Source: Herbinix sp. (lineage in GTDB: Bacteria > Bacillota > Clostridia > Lachnospirales > Lachnospiraceae). Taken from it: a stretch of DNA of 64,000 nt. The translations under genes and the position numbers were made by a program. Under the pieces are notes generated by a model, which was not told the DNA's origin, searched no databases, and was given only the letters and a program-made list of their open reading frames with translations. Shown here in pieces: positions 1 to 8,510 of this stretch (positions are counted from its first letter, which is position 1; every line of letters starts with the position of its first letter). Location: assembly GCA_029240245.1 (NCBI GenBank), contig JARBTJ010000008.1, positions 62,001 to 126,000 on the forward strand. The letters are read 5' to 3'.

Positions 1-217
1 TTTCTGCCGCATAAGCATTCACTGCGTCAAACTGGGAGGGTTTTGTCACTACCGGCAGCACCACCGACATATCAATATGATTCTCCGACATGGACTTTTT
101 TAATCCGTCCAGAGTTCCATTTGTAAATGCCCTAACATTTCCCACTTCTTCAAGTTTATGAATTGTTTTCTCTGCAATTCGGTCTGGGAATACATGTGTA
201 TGAAAATCGATGATCAT
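1..217 (-). CDS. Metal-dependent hydrolase (amidohydrolase/TIM-barrel), N-terminal part only
   Basis: The gene starts at 217 and runs off the left edge, leaving about 72 residues. The first residues read MIIDFHTHVFPD. This is the typical opening of amidohydrolase-superfamily TIM-barrel hydrolases (PF04909-like), in which the HxH motif binds the catalytic metal. A GGAGAGG ribosome site lies directly upstream of the ATG. The substrate cannot be told from this fragment. It could also be a PHP or TatD-type hydrolase, although the 'DFHTHVFPD' form favours the PF04909 group. It follows the CDF transporter on the same strand, with about 210 bp between them. Confidence 0.72.
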   Translation of the reverse strand, partial: MIIDFHTHVFPDRIAEKTIHKLEEVGNVRAFTNGTLDGLKKSMSENHIDMSVVLPVVTKPSQFDAVNAYAAE

Positions 218-425
218 CTATATCCTCTCCTTTGTCATCGGCAACTCTGATGAATAACTGTCTTTTTTCATTATCTTTATCATTTATAATCGAAAGCCTA
301 GCCAATAAAAATACTTCATTACTTATATGTGAAATATGCCGTTTCATAAGGATTTTCCCGGAATTTATCCACATCAGCTTAAAAATCCCTGTCCCTTATC
401 CACATTCTTTTACATTGATTCACAC

Positions 426-1604
426 CTACTCCTCCGCCACATAGGAATTCTCAAGGGTAATGATGCACTGGTACTTTGCATCCTGTCGTCTTATTTCCTC
501 CACAATCCTGCTGAGAAGTTTCTGCTCCTCCTCCTTCGAATAAGAATAAGGAATTACAAGGTCAAAGATCAGGTTAATCTGATGCTCTCCGTTAACAATC
601 CGAAAATCATGCAGGGACGAATTTGGCTCAAAACTATGGATTATATTTAATACCATATCCTTCTTTTCCACCACCATGGTATCGTTGACCTCCAGCGGAT
701 CCATATGGATGACCAGAAAAATATCCAGTTTTTTCAGTACATCCCGTTCAATGCGGTCGATGGTTTCATGGGCTTGCTCAAAATTAATATTGTTCGGCAC
801 CTCGGCATGGATCGTCGCCATCCGATGAGTCGGTCCATAGCTGTGGATAATCAGATCATGGCTACCGACGATTCCTTCATAACTCTCCACCATATCGGTT
901 ATCCTTTGATATACCTCACGGTCAATTGCCTGACCAAGTAAAGGTTCCAGTGTCTCCTTTGCAATGCGAAAACCGGCAATCATTACGAAAATAGATACTA
1001 CAACACCCATATAACCGTCAATCAAAAGTCCGGTCAGTCCGGCAATAACGGTTGAAATAATCGCTGCCGTAGTTACCAGAACATCGCCCAGAGAATCTGC
1101 TGCCGTAGCCTTCATAACGGAGGAATTAATACGTGTTCCCAACTTACGGTTAAAGAAGGCGAGCCACACCTTAATCAGAACGGAGATCCCAAGGATACCA
1201 GTTAGCAAAGGATTGAAATCGACTTCTTCCGGTTTAAATATCTTGGAGAATGAGCTCTGAAACAGAGAAAATCCTACCTGCATAATTAAAAATGATACAG
1301 CGAGAGCAGATATGTACTCAAATCTGCCGTGTCCAAAAGGATGTTCTTTATCTGCCGGTCTTTCCGCCAGCTTAACTCCGATAAAGCTAATCACCGAAGA
1401 AGCCGCATCTGATAAGTTATTAAATGCATCTGCCATAACAGAGATACTGTTTATGATAATACCGATGGCCATTTTAATGCCAAATAGCAGCAAATTGCAT
1501 ATCATGCCAACAACACTGGATAAAATTCCATATGCGGTCCTTACCGAAGGGTCCTCTATATTTTCATTGTTTTTTATAAACTTTTTAACCAATAAATTAA
1601 TCAA
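426..1604 (-). CDS. Cation diffusion facilitator family transporter (possible Mn2+ exporter)
   Basis: A 392-residue CDF antiporter: about six membrane segments in residues 25-215, then a C-terminal cytoplasmic dimerisation domain. The family exports divalent metals in exchange for protons. Membrane segment 2 carries N62-x3-D66 and segment 5 carries D170-x3-D174 ('ADSLGD'). The NxxxD/DxxxD pair is the pattern described for manganese CDFs, whereas zinc members usually have HxxxD in segment 5. Mn2+ export is therefore an inference. 'HPFGHGRFEYI' is the conserved CDF loop. The start codon is TTG, with AAGGAG about 11 nt upstream. The protein is about 90 residues longer than FieF because of an extended C-terminal domain. 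Confidence 0.88.
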   Translation of the reverse strand: MINLLVKKFIKNNENIEDPSVRTAYGILSSVVGMICNLLLFGIKMAIGIIINSISVMADAFNNLSDAASSVISFIGVKLAERPADKEHPFGHGRFEYISALAVSFLIMQVGFSLFQSSFSKIFKPEEVDFNPLLTGILGISVLIKVWLAFFNRKLGTRINSSVMKATAADSLGDVLVTTAAIISTVIAGLTGLLIDGYMGVVVSIFVMIAGFRIAKETLEPLLGQAIDREVYQRITDMVESYEGIVGSHDLIIHSYGPTHRMATIHAEVPNNINFEQAHETIDRIERDVLKKLDIFLVIHMDPLEVNDTMVVEKKDMVLNIIHSFEPNSSLHDFRIVNGEHQINLIFDLVIPYSYSKEEEQKLLSRIVEEIRRQDAKYQCIITLENSYVAEE

Positions 1605-1914
1605 AACAATAATTCTCCTTCCATATCAGAATCAAACCTGATAATATATAGGAATCAAAAACTACACCTCTTAATTCCATCATTTTTATTTGGGTCCTAC
1701 ATAAAATACAAGTATAAACACGAATGATAAATTGTTTTCCAAAAGAACAATAACCTGCAACAGGGAAAAACAGGAATATCATAATTGTATCACAAGAGCT
1801 TAAAAAATCAAGGTATACCGGTCTCTAAAAGCTCATAGTATCCATAAATTACCGGATTAGGAGAATTACCGTCCGCTGACGTAAAACCAAACACAAGGAT
1901 AATGGTGATATAAT
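1605..1914. other. Divergent intergenic region, CDF exporter / glycerophosphodiesterase
   Basis: A 310-bp AT-rich spacer between divergent genes. It must hold promoters for both, but I see no -35/-10 pair with good spacing. A TATAAT-like run ends directly against the ATG at 1915, which is too close to act as that gene's -10. No riboswitch or clear repeat was recognised. Confidence 0.4.
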
Positions 1915-3756
1915 ATGAAAAGATTAGCAGGTATATACCGTACCTATATGAAATCACATAATCTAAATTTATTCCTCCTTGATGCAACCTTCAAGGTTCT
2001 TTTCTGTGTTTTCATTCTGCCACTAGTAAGCTATGGCATGGATTATGTAATGAAATTGTGGGGTCAAAGCTATATCACCCAGGAAAATATGCTTTCCTTC
2101 TTCACCTTTCCTCCCACCATTTTTTTGATCCTTCTTCTTATTATCATAATATCCGTTATGCTGTTTATCGAGATTACTACGATGGTTCTTTATTGCAGTA
2201 CCGAGAAAATGAGCCATAGACCTAATTTTATCTGTCTTATAAAATACGGCATCAAGCGTTCGCTACACTGTATTGTCTCCCGCAATTACGCTCTCCCCTT
2301 CTATAGTATACTCCTGTTTATATTTACTATAACACCAATCCTGATTGGTGTTGCCGTTTATGCTCGTATTGATTTGCCGGGAGGAAAATCGGACGGTGCT
2401 TTTATCAAGGGTCTTATTATCTGCGGCTTAATATACCTCTGCTTCATTGTATTTCACAGCATGTTCGCAATCTACTACTGCATCTATGAGCATCAGGGTC
2501 TGGCCTGTGCCATCGTACAATCAAAGCAGCTTATTAAGGGACGCGGTTTCAAAACCGTAAGGACATTAATATTCTATAACCTGTTGCTGACCCTTGGCTT
2601 CTTTCTGTTTTATTACCTGGTGCTTTTTCTGACAGCTCTTTTTATCTATTTGTTTTCAGATAAAACAATCATTATCACTATATTTTTATCCGTTTATCCA
2701 AAAATTAATTTTTATACCTTTATATTTTTTAGTGTTCTGGCTTTTATTACAAATATAAATCTGATTACTTCCCTCTTTACCATTTACCGGGAGGAGGAAT
2801 TTAAGGAGCTGCAACCGGAGGAGGGGGCATTTCCAAGGATTACACTTCCAGCAGATACCAAAAAGCGTAACCCCATACTCACCGGTATTTTTATCTTTAT
2901 CCTTGCTGCCGGCCTGAGCAATTTATATCTAACCGTACGTAATGACAGCTTCTACTTAAAGGAAGCCTTATCCGGCATTCTGATCACCTCCCATCGCGGT
3001 AATTCCCATGTAGCGCCGGAAAACACTATGCCCGCTCTGGAAAATGCCATCATAGCACGGTCCGATTACGCCGAGATTGATATTCAGCAGACCAAGGACC
3101 AAATACCGGTCCTGCTGCATGACAGCAACTTATGGAGAACCACCGGAATGAACCGTAATATCTGGGATCTCACTTATAAAGAAGTACGTAATCTTGATGC
3201 AGGCAGCTGGTATGGAGAGGAGTTTGTAAATACACCTATTCCGACTCTTGAAGAGGCCTTTGAGTTCTGCAAAGGTCAGATTAAATTAAATATTGAAATA
3301 AAAGCAAACGGTCATGTAAAGAACATCGCAGAAATACTTGTAAATATGATTGAGGAATATGATTTCGAATATCAATGCGTTGTTTCATCCACTGACTATA
3401 ATATATTAGTGAAAATAAAACAATTAAACAATGACATCAAAACAGGCTATATCATGACTGCAACCTATGGTGATTTTTATCATAGAGAATTTATTGATTT
3501 CTTTAGCATCAGAAGCGGCTTTATCTCCAAGACAGTGGTGAGCCAGGCCCATCAAGCGGGCAAGGAAGTACATGCCTGGACGGTTAATTCCGCTAACGAA
3601 ATCGAACGGATGAAGTCTTTAAGCGTGGACAGCATTATAACCGACAACCCCACTCTCGCAAGAGAAATCATTTACCGCAACGACAAGAACAAAAGCTTGA
3701 TTGAGTTGATTAACCGCATGCTGTATCACCGTACCTTCTATAAAATAGTACATTAG
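1915..3756 (+). CDS. Glycerophosphodiester phosphodiesterase with N-terminal membrane domain
   Basis: A 613-residue protein. Residues 1 to about 345 hold roughly eight hydrophobic segments and match the glycerophosphoryl diester phosphodiesterase membrane domain (PF10110 type). The C-terminal part, from about residue 355, is a GDPD TIM barrel. It starts 'ITSHRGNSHVAPENTMPA' and continues with 'AEIDIQQTKD', 'LLHDSNLWRTT' and 'LNIEIKANGH'. These supply the HR...E.D...H catalytic set typical of the family. It would hydrolyse glycerophosphodiesters to glycerol-3-phosphate plus an alcohol, at the membrane. The ribosome site is weak (AAGGA about 13 nt upstream). It is probably monocistronic, because a strong promoter lies between it and the next gene. 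Confidence 0.93.
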   Translation: MKRLAGIYRTYMKSHNLNLFLLDATFKVLFCVFILPLVSYGMDYVMKLWGQSYITQENMLSFFTFPPTIFLILLLIIIISVMLFIEITTMVLYCSTEKMSHRPNFICLIKYGIKRSLHCIVSRNYALPFYSILLFIFTITPILIGVAVYARIDLPGGKSDGAFIKGLIICGLIYLCFIVFHSMFAIYYCIYEHQGLACAIVQSKQLIKGRGFKTVRTLIFYNLLLTLGFFLFYYLVLFLTALFIYLFSDKTIIITIFLSVYPKINFYTFIFFSVLAFITNINLITSLFTIYREEEFKELQPEEGAFPRITLPADTKKRNPILTGIFIFILAAGLSNLYLTVRNDSFYLKEALSGILITSHRGNSHVAPENTMPALENAIIARSDYAEIDIQQTKDQIPVLLHDSNLWRTTGMNRNIWDLTYKEVRNLDAGSWYGEEFVNTPIPTLEEAFEFCKGQIKLNIEIKANGHVKNIAEILVNMIEEYDFEYQCVVSSTDYNILVKIKQLNNDIKTGYIMTATYGDFYHREFIDFFSIRSGFISKTVVSQAHQAGKEVHAWTVNSANEIERMKSLSVDSIITDNPTLAREIIYRNDKNKSLIELINRMLYHRTFYKIVH

Positions 3757-3773
3757 GCTTGTACCGGATTAGA

Positions 3774-3802
3774 ATCAGATTAAAATCAATTTATAATCTG
3801 AT
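3774..3802 (+). terminator. AT-rich hairpin after the phosphodiesterase gene
   Basis: A perfect 9-bp stem (ATCAGATTA / TAATCTGAT) lies 18 nt after the stop codon. No T-run follows, so it is a weak terminator. It may instead be an operator-like palindrome just upstream of the promoter at 3810. Confidence 0.35.
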
Positions 3803-3809
3803 AGTTTAC

Positions 3810-3838
3810 TTGACATATGGAAAATGGGTGACTATATT
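3810..3838 (+). promoter_or_regulatory. Sigma-A-type promoter for the DUF4097 lipoprotein
   Basis: TTGACA at 3810-3815 and TATATT at 3833-3838 with a 17-bp spacer, about 40 nt upstream of the start codon. Confidence 0.8.
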
Positions 3839-3876
3839 ATGGTAATATAAGCCATAAATAATAGGGAGGTTATTAA

Positions 3877-4908
3877 ATGCAGCAATTTAAGGGGAAAACT
3901 GCTTTACTTTTTTTCGGATTATTCATTACCGGAGGTGTTCTATCCGGCTGCAACATTCATTCCAGCTTCGGAATTTCAGCTAACACCTTAAAGAAAGAGG
4001 ATTCAAAAGAATTTATTGTTGAAAAGACTAAAATCGATAAGCTGGAGAAAATCCAAATTGATACCCGCATCGCCGATGTGAAAATTCTTGAGTCCGATGA
4101 TTATTATGTAGAGATTGATTATACTTATTGGGAGGATGAACCTGAATACCGTGTGGAAAACGGAGTACTCTATTTTGATGATGAGGAATCATTTCCGGAA
4201 TCCTATTCTATTAATTTTAACCTGCATAATACCGTTACAATTTATCTTCCTTCACAGGCACCATTGGCAAAGATTACGTTTGATAGTTCCTCCGGCGATA
4301 TTTCCGCTGCCGGTTTTGTTGCGGAAGAGTTAGAAGCTAATGTGTCCTACGGTGATTTCACTCTGGAAAATGCTTCAGCAAAAGAATGCGACATCCGTTT
4401 GTCCTCCGGTAACAGCAAAATCATCTCCGTTAATAGCACAAATATGGAATTCACCAATTCCTATGGAAATGCACAATTTACGGATATCAACAAAGACACA
4501 TCTTCACCTTTTGAGGCCTCCGCTTCAGACAGCATAGAAATATCCATGTCCAGTGGGGATATTCGGTTAAAAGGGATAACTACAGGGAATATCAGTATTA
4601 GTAATTCCTACGGTGATGTGACTTGTGACGTTATCACTGCCGAGGAATTAGACGTTGCCTTAAGCAGTGGTGATTTTGATTTGGAGCATGCAGATATTAA
4701 GGAAATCACGGTAAGTAACAGCTATGGTAATATAACACTAGCACTGATAGGGTCCCAAGAAGATTATTCCATAGATGTTGATACCTCCTATGGTAAAATT
4801 AAAGTAGATGGGGAAAGCTATGATGAGCACTTCCTTTACGATAATGGCGGAACCAGAGAAATCGATGCTGATTTAAGCAGCGGTGATATCACGGTCAAAT
4901 TCCAATAA
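3877..4908 (+). CDS. DUF4097-type beta-helical lipoprotein
   Basis: A 343-residue exported lipoprotein. The N-terminus has a hydrophobic signal ending in a lipobox (LSGC, Cys at about 25). The rest is a string of short beta-repeats: 'SSGDI', 'SYGDFTLENA', 'SSGNSKI', 'SYGNAQF', 'SYGDVTCDV', 'SSGDFDLEHA', 'SYGNITLAL' and 'SSGDITVKF'. The alternation of SSG-D and SYG-N/D is typical of DUF4097/DUF4098 adhesin-like right-handed beta-helices. The start has a good ribosome site (GGGAGG) and its own promoter. Its role is unknown; a surface or stress-sensing scaffold is plausible, since such proteins often sit near LiaF-like genes, and one is found at 8507-9223. Confidence 0.85.
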   Translation: MQQFKGKTALLFFGLFITGGVLSGCNIHSSFGISANTLKKEDSKEFIVEKTKIDKLEKIQIDTRIADVKILESDDYYVEIDYTYWEDEPEYRVENGVLYFDDEESFPESYSINFNLHNTVTIYLPSQAPLAKITFDSSSGDISAAGFVAEELEANVSYGDFTLENASAKECDIRLSSGNSKIISVNSTNMEFTNSYGNAQFTDINKDTSSPFEASASDSIEISMSSGDIRLKGITTGNISISNSYGDVTCDVITAEELDVALSSGDFDLEHADIKEITVSNSYGNITLALIGSQEDYSIDVDTSYGKIKVDGESYDEHFLYDNGGTREIDADLSSGDITVKFQ

Positions 4909-4949
4909 GAGAACAATGGACTATCAAATTACCAAACAGGAGGATCACG

Positions 4950-5063
4950 ATGATTATAACAACCACACCTTCCGTCGAAGGGAAACAGATTTCAGATTAT
5001 CTTGAAGTCCTACCTGACCATTTAATCGATCAAAAGCACCCGTATCGACATGGCCACACATAA
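4950..5063 (+). pseudogene. Truncated UPF0145 (YbjQ-like) remnant
   Basis: A 37-codon reading frame behind a perfect ribosome site (CAGGAGGATCACG before ATG). The first residues, MIITTTPSVEGKQISDYL, match the start of UPF0145/YbjQ proteins, which are normally just over 100 residues. After about residue 20 the similarity stops and the frame runs into unrelated sequence. It overlaps the 3' end of the convergent CPBP gene (from 5022). The rest of the gene is missing, so this is most likely a deletion remnant. Confidence 0.6.
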
Positions 5064-5930
5064 TATAATAAATAAAATGGTACCTGTATTTAAGAAGTAA
5101 ACCGACTTTTTATCTACAGGTACTCCTTTCGTAAGATGGATTTTCTTCACATTTACCGCAAATAAAGTACAACCTATCGTGATGGAGGCCAGTACCCAAA
5201 GTCCCATAATCATTAATAACCCCATATTTTCTTCCTGTAGAGCTAAGGGAGCTAAAATTACACCTATACTGTTAATCATGATATGAAGAAGGATGGCGTA
5301 TCTTACCGTATTGGTTTTTAAAGTAACATATGCAAAAATAAAGCCCAGTACCGTGGCATAGAAAAACTGCAGTAAATTCATATGAAATAAGCCAAATGCA
5401 ATACCGGTGATCAGAATAGCCGGAAGATCCCCGAACCTGCGTACCTTATCAAGTAATAATTTACGGAATATCAACTCCTCAACAATCGGACCTGCTATCG
5501 CACCATATAATATGGTAAGTATCCTATTACTACCCAGAATGACATCCTCCAGGGGATTATACATCGTCCCGCCAATCATAAATTCAATCAGCATATTGAT
5601 GAAAACACCGAGATAATCCGCCAAATACATTGCTGCCACGCAGATGAAGAAATATACAATGAATTCCGATATCCGCAGCTTTATTACTGTTCTTCGTTCC
5701 GTACTCGGAACATTTTTAATGATGAGAAAAAATACCGGTAGACCGACACCTGCCACCGAAATCGCAGTAGCACCCATTGCATACCATTCCGAATTCAGCA
5801 GATCGGGTACGAAATGATACAAAACCAACTCAATCACTAATGATGCTGCGATAATTGCCAGTCCCATAATAAATAATGCCAGACCTGATCTATTTAATAT
5901 TTTTTTTGCTTGCTTTCCATTATCATCCAT
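5022..5930 (-). CDS. CPBP family intramembrane metalloprotease (Abi/CAAX-like)
   Basis: A 302-residue multi-pass membrane protein. The start at 5930 is chosen because AAAGGGG precedes this ATG; the open frame extends 53 codons further upstream into the 3' end of the carboxypeptidase gene. The C-terminal half holds the CPBP (PF02517) motifs: 'PIVEELIFRKLLL' (EExxxR), 'FGLFHMN' (FxxxH) and 'HIMINSIG' (HxxxN). These are the metal-binding and catalytic residues of Rce1/CAAX-type glutamate proteases. In bacteria these enzymes process membrane-bound substrates or act in peptide immunity; the substrate here is unknown. It sits 80 bp downstream of the carboxypeptidase gene on the same strand and may be co-transcribed. 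Confidence 0.85.
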   Translation of the reverse strand: MDDNGKQAKKILNRSGLALFIMGLAIIAASLVIELVLYHFVPDLLNSEWYAMGATAISVAGVGLPVFFLIIKNVPSTERRTVIKLRISEFIVYFFICVAAMYLADYLGVFINMLIEFMIGGTMYNPLEDVILGSNRILTILYGAIAGPIVEELIFRKLLLDKVRRFGDLPAILITGIAFGLFHMNLLQFFYATVLGFIFAYVTLKTNTVRYAILLHIMINSIGVILAPLALQEENMGLLMIMGLWVLASITIGCTLFAVNVKKIHLTKGVPVDKKSVYFLNTGTILFIILCVAMSIRVLLID

Positions 5931-6010
5931 GAAGTTTCCCCTTTTTAATCTACAACAATCCAGTTCTTGCCTAATCCTCACATCAGAAGGATGCAATTGT
6001 TCAAGTTTTT

Positions 6011-7402
6011 TTATTGCTGCAATCCATATTTTAATAAATCTGCTGAATCTTCCCATCGGCCGGATGAATCTGAATTCATAATAACACACAACACTTCTTT
6101 TCCATCTTTACGGGCAGCTGATATCAGGCATTTACCTGCCATAGTACTTGTTCCTGTTTTTAAGCCGATTGCGTAGGGATAATATCTACCGCTGTTTTTG
6201 GAGATCAAGTCATTGGTGTTATACCAGGTAACATCCTCACCGCTTACAAATACATTTCTTGATTTACTTTTCTTAACGATATCACAAATCGTCTCATTCC
6301 CAACTGCTGCCAGTCCTATCATGCCCATATCATAAGCGGTCGTATATTGGCCGATTGCATCATAACCGTCCGGAGTTTTGAAGCAGGAATTTTTCACACC
6401 CAGTTCGGCCGCCTTTTCATTCATCATCCGGGAAAACTCAACAACCGCATCGACTTTAGGAGCATTTGGATTCTTTAACGATTTACGGCCTATATACGCA
6501 GCTGCCACAAATGCTGCATCATTGCCGGAGGGAAGTAAAATTGCCTCCAAAAGATTGCGAAGTGTCAGTACATCTCCTTGATTTAAATATGCCGTGCTTG
6601 CATCCGTCGCCTTTAACGTAATCTCATCTCCGACCGTGATCTGTTCGTCTAGACTGCACCAATCAAGGGCAACCAATGATGTTAACAGCTTTGCTGTACT
6701 GGCGGGAAATATCGGCTCCACGGCATTTTTATAATATAATACTTCCTTCGTATCTGCGTCAAATAGTATGGCGGCCTTCGCTGTAATCGACAGGTCAGGA
6801 TTATTGATATCAAGCGTTTTCTTAATCTGATCATCGATATTCATCTCAGGTATATAAGACATATAGTCCACATCGTCACAATCGTAGATTAGTTGAAGTC
6901 CGGAATTATCATTAACAAAGCCACCTAAAACATCGGTTGAAGCAGTTTCGTCGTCGTTTCCTTCTATGTCTGCCGGATTACTGGTGGAATCCTTATCTCC
7001 CGGATTATTTATATTGTCCTCAGCACCGGAAGCATTCAAATTCCCGTTATGCTCGGTGACATCATCACCCGGCTGATCACTTCCACCATCCTCTATACTT
7101 GAATTCTCAGTCCCCTGAGGACTATCAGCTTGTTGCTCCTCTCCGACATCACTTGGATTCGTGTTCAGCCAAGGTTCGGCATCTGTGATTTCTATATCCG
7201 CATTAGATATATTATTACCTTCCAGTACTTCATTCGATGATGAGTGATCCCCTGCATCTTCCGTCAAATCGTTATCCGCAGGTAAATTCTGATTCTCGTC
7301 CGCCTTATGTCCCTGCTTTATCATATAATTGACCCCGATAAACATGGCGGTCACAATAACCAAACTAAATAACAACAGCCCAAATATACTTTTTTTACTC
7401 AT
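6011..7402 (-). CDS. Serine-type D-Ala-D-Ala carboxypeptidase (peptidase S11, DacF-like)
   Basis: A 463-residue membrane-anchored penicillin-binding protein that trims the terminal D-Ala from peptidoglycan stem peptides. The start at 7402 is set by AAGGAGCTATCA before ATG. The frame opens with a single hydrophobic segment (about residues 6-27). An acidic, low-complexity Asp/Asn/Ser-rich linker of about 140 residues follows, then the S11 catalytic domain with 'STAK' (SxxK), 'SGN' (SxN) and 'KTG' motifs. The N-terminal segment has no clear signal peptidase site, so it probably stays as an anchor. The long acidic linker is unusual in length and may hold the enzyme away from the membrane. No C-terminal amphipathic tail is seen. 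Confidence 0.93.
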   Translation of the reverse strand: MSKKSIFGLLLFSLVIVTAMFIGVNYMIKQGHKADENQNLPADNDLTEDAGDHSSSNEVLEGNNISNADIEITDAEPWLNTNPSDVGEEQQADSPQGTENSSIEDGGSDQPGDDVTEHNGNLNASGAEDNINNPGDKDSTSNPADIEGNDDETASTDVLGGFVNDNSGLQLIYDCDDVDYMSYIPEMNIDDQIKKTLDINNPDLSITAKAAILFDADTKEVLYYKNAVEPIFPASTAKLLTSLVALDWCSLDEQITVGDEITLKATDASTAYLNQGDVLTLRNLLEAILLPSGNDAAFVAAAYIGRKSLKNPNAPKVDAVVEFSRMMNEKAAELGVKNSCFKTPDGYDAIGQYTTAYDMGMIGLAAVGNETICDIVKKSKSRNVFVSGEDVTWYNTNDLISKNSGRYYPYAIGLKTGTSTMAGKCLISAARKDGKEVLCVIMNSDSSGRWEDSADLLKYGLQQ

Positions 7403-7433
7403 TGATAGCTCCTTATATTTCACATTTATAAAA

Positions 7434-7502
7434 GGCAATTTCGAAATAATAATGTTTTTGCTGTGTGTGCAATTCATATAGAATATGAGTTTCGCAATTG
7501 GC
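7434..7502 (-). repeat. Short copy (A) of the palindromic intergenic element
   Basis: On the minus strand this opens AATTGCGAAACTCA and carries an AATTGCACACACA core, a GCAAAAAC block and an ATTTCGAAATTGCC end. The same blocks in the same order occur at 38766-38912 and 47273-47422, but there a central stem-loop of about 70 bp is present and here it is missing. It lies upstream of the carboxypeptidase start (7402). Confidence 0.65.
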
Positions 7503-7536
7503 TACACATTAAAATCTCAGTATGAGGGAATGAAAT

Positions 7537-7563
7537 GGGGACGTAATGTTTTTTAACGTCCCC
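7537..7563. repeat. GGGGACGT...ACGTCCCC hairpin
   Basis: A perfect 8-bp inverted repeat (GGGGACGT / ACGTCCCC) with an 11-nt loop, between the carboxypeptidase and DUF4097 genes. There is no T-run on either side, so it is not a standard terminator. GGGGAC...GTCCCC hairpins occur repeatedly in clostridial genomes, so this may be a dispersed repeat. The role is unknown. Confidence 0.5.
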
Positions 7564-7640
7564 AACTTATTCTCTCTTATTTTAATAAATGTATACCCAG
7601 AATGCAAGGATAAATCTATTGAATTACTTAATTTTAACAA

Positions 7641-8510
7641 TTAAAAATCTGATGAATTTTCAAAATCAACTCGAATATTACCAATACCACCGTCAATCTC
7701 AATATAATTTCTGGCGTTGTTGTTTACGTGTCCTTCCTTTACCTTTTTACCGTCCACGCGTACATTACCGATACCCGAATCAATTTCAAGCTCATAATCT
7801 TCTGCAGCACCTGATAAGTCAAGATCAACATTACCGATTCCACAATCGATGGAACAATCACCTGTCAGTTCACCACTAACTCTTAGATTACCCAAACCAC
7901 AGTTGAACTCAGAATCCTCAAAGCTGATATCTTCCAGGACAACCGATCCAAAGCCACCGTCGATCATGGCTTCCACGGCTGACATGTTTTTGCCAGTAAA
8001 GTTACCAAAACCTGTAGAGACATTTAAATATTCCGCCCTTAACCCATCAATTTCAACATTTCCTGCACCGGTATCAAGCATAACCTCCTCCGCAATAAAA
8101 TCAGAGGGAAGGTAAAGGATAATTTTTGAACTCGGATTGTGAAAACCATTAAAATTAAACCATAAAAATTGTGTCCCTACTCCACTGTCTTTTATGGAAA
8201 GTGTTCCGCTCTCCGAAACCTCCGCTTCAAAGCTTCCTGCTATCTTTTCCGCTTCAACACGAAAGCCACTTCCTTGTTTAATCAGAAGCTGACCGGCTGA
8301 GACGTTGATGTCCAGGCTTTCCACACCGGTAAAATCCTTCTCGTAATCGTATACTTCCTTATCATCCCTGTTACTATGAAATATATTTGTTCCGCTTACC
8401 AGGGAGACGACCGATATAACTGCCGATGAGATCGCGGTTATAATCGATACTGCCAAAAAAATCGCAAATCCCATTGCACAATATTTTATTACTTTTTGCA
8501 AGCTACTCAT
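7641..8510 (-). CDS. Membrane-anchored DUF4097 family protein
   Basis: A 289-residue protein with one N-terminal membrane segment (about residues 10-40) and an extracellular domain built from repeats: 'GAGNVEI', 'GFGNFTG', 'GFGSVVLED', 'GLGNLRVSG', 'GIGNVDLDL', 'GIGNVRVDG' and 'GIGNIRVDF'. The glycine-rich G-x-G-N turns are a DUF4097 beta-helix hallmark. Its ATG overlaps the stop of the LiaF-like gene by four bases (ATGA), so the two are translationally coupled. Together they resemble the envelope-stress modules associated with LiaF/LiaG. The ligand or partner is unknown. It is a paralogue in style, not close in sequence, of the lipoprotein at 3877. Confidence 0.85.
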   Translation of the reverse strand: MSSLQKVIKYCAMGFAIFLAVSIITAISSAVISVVSLVSGTNIFHSNRDDKEVYDYEKDFTGVESLDINVSAGQLLIKQGSGFRVEAEKIAGSFEAEVSESGTLSIKDSGVGTQFLWFNFNGFHNPSSKIILYLPSDFIAEEVMLDTGAGNVEIDGLRAEYLNVSTGFGNFTGKNMSAVEAMIDGGFGSVVLEDISFEDSEFNCGLGNLRVSGELTGDCSIDCGIGNVDLDLSGAAEDYELEIDSGIGNVRVDGKKVKEGHVNNNARNYIEIDGGIGNIRVDFENSSDF

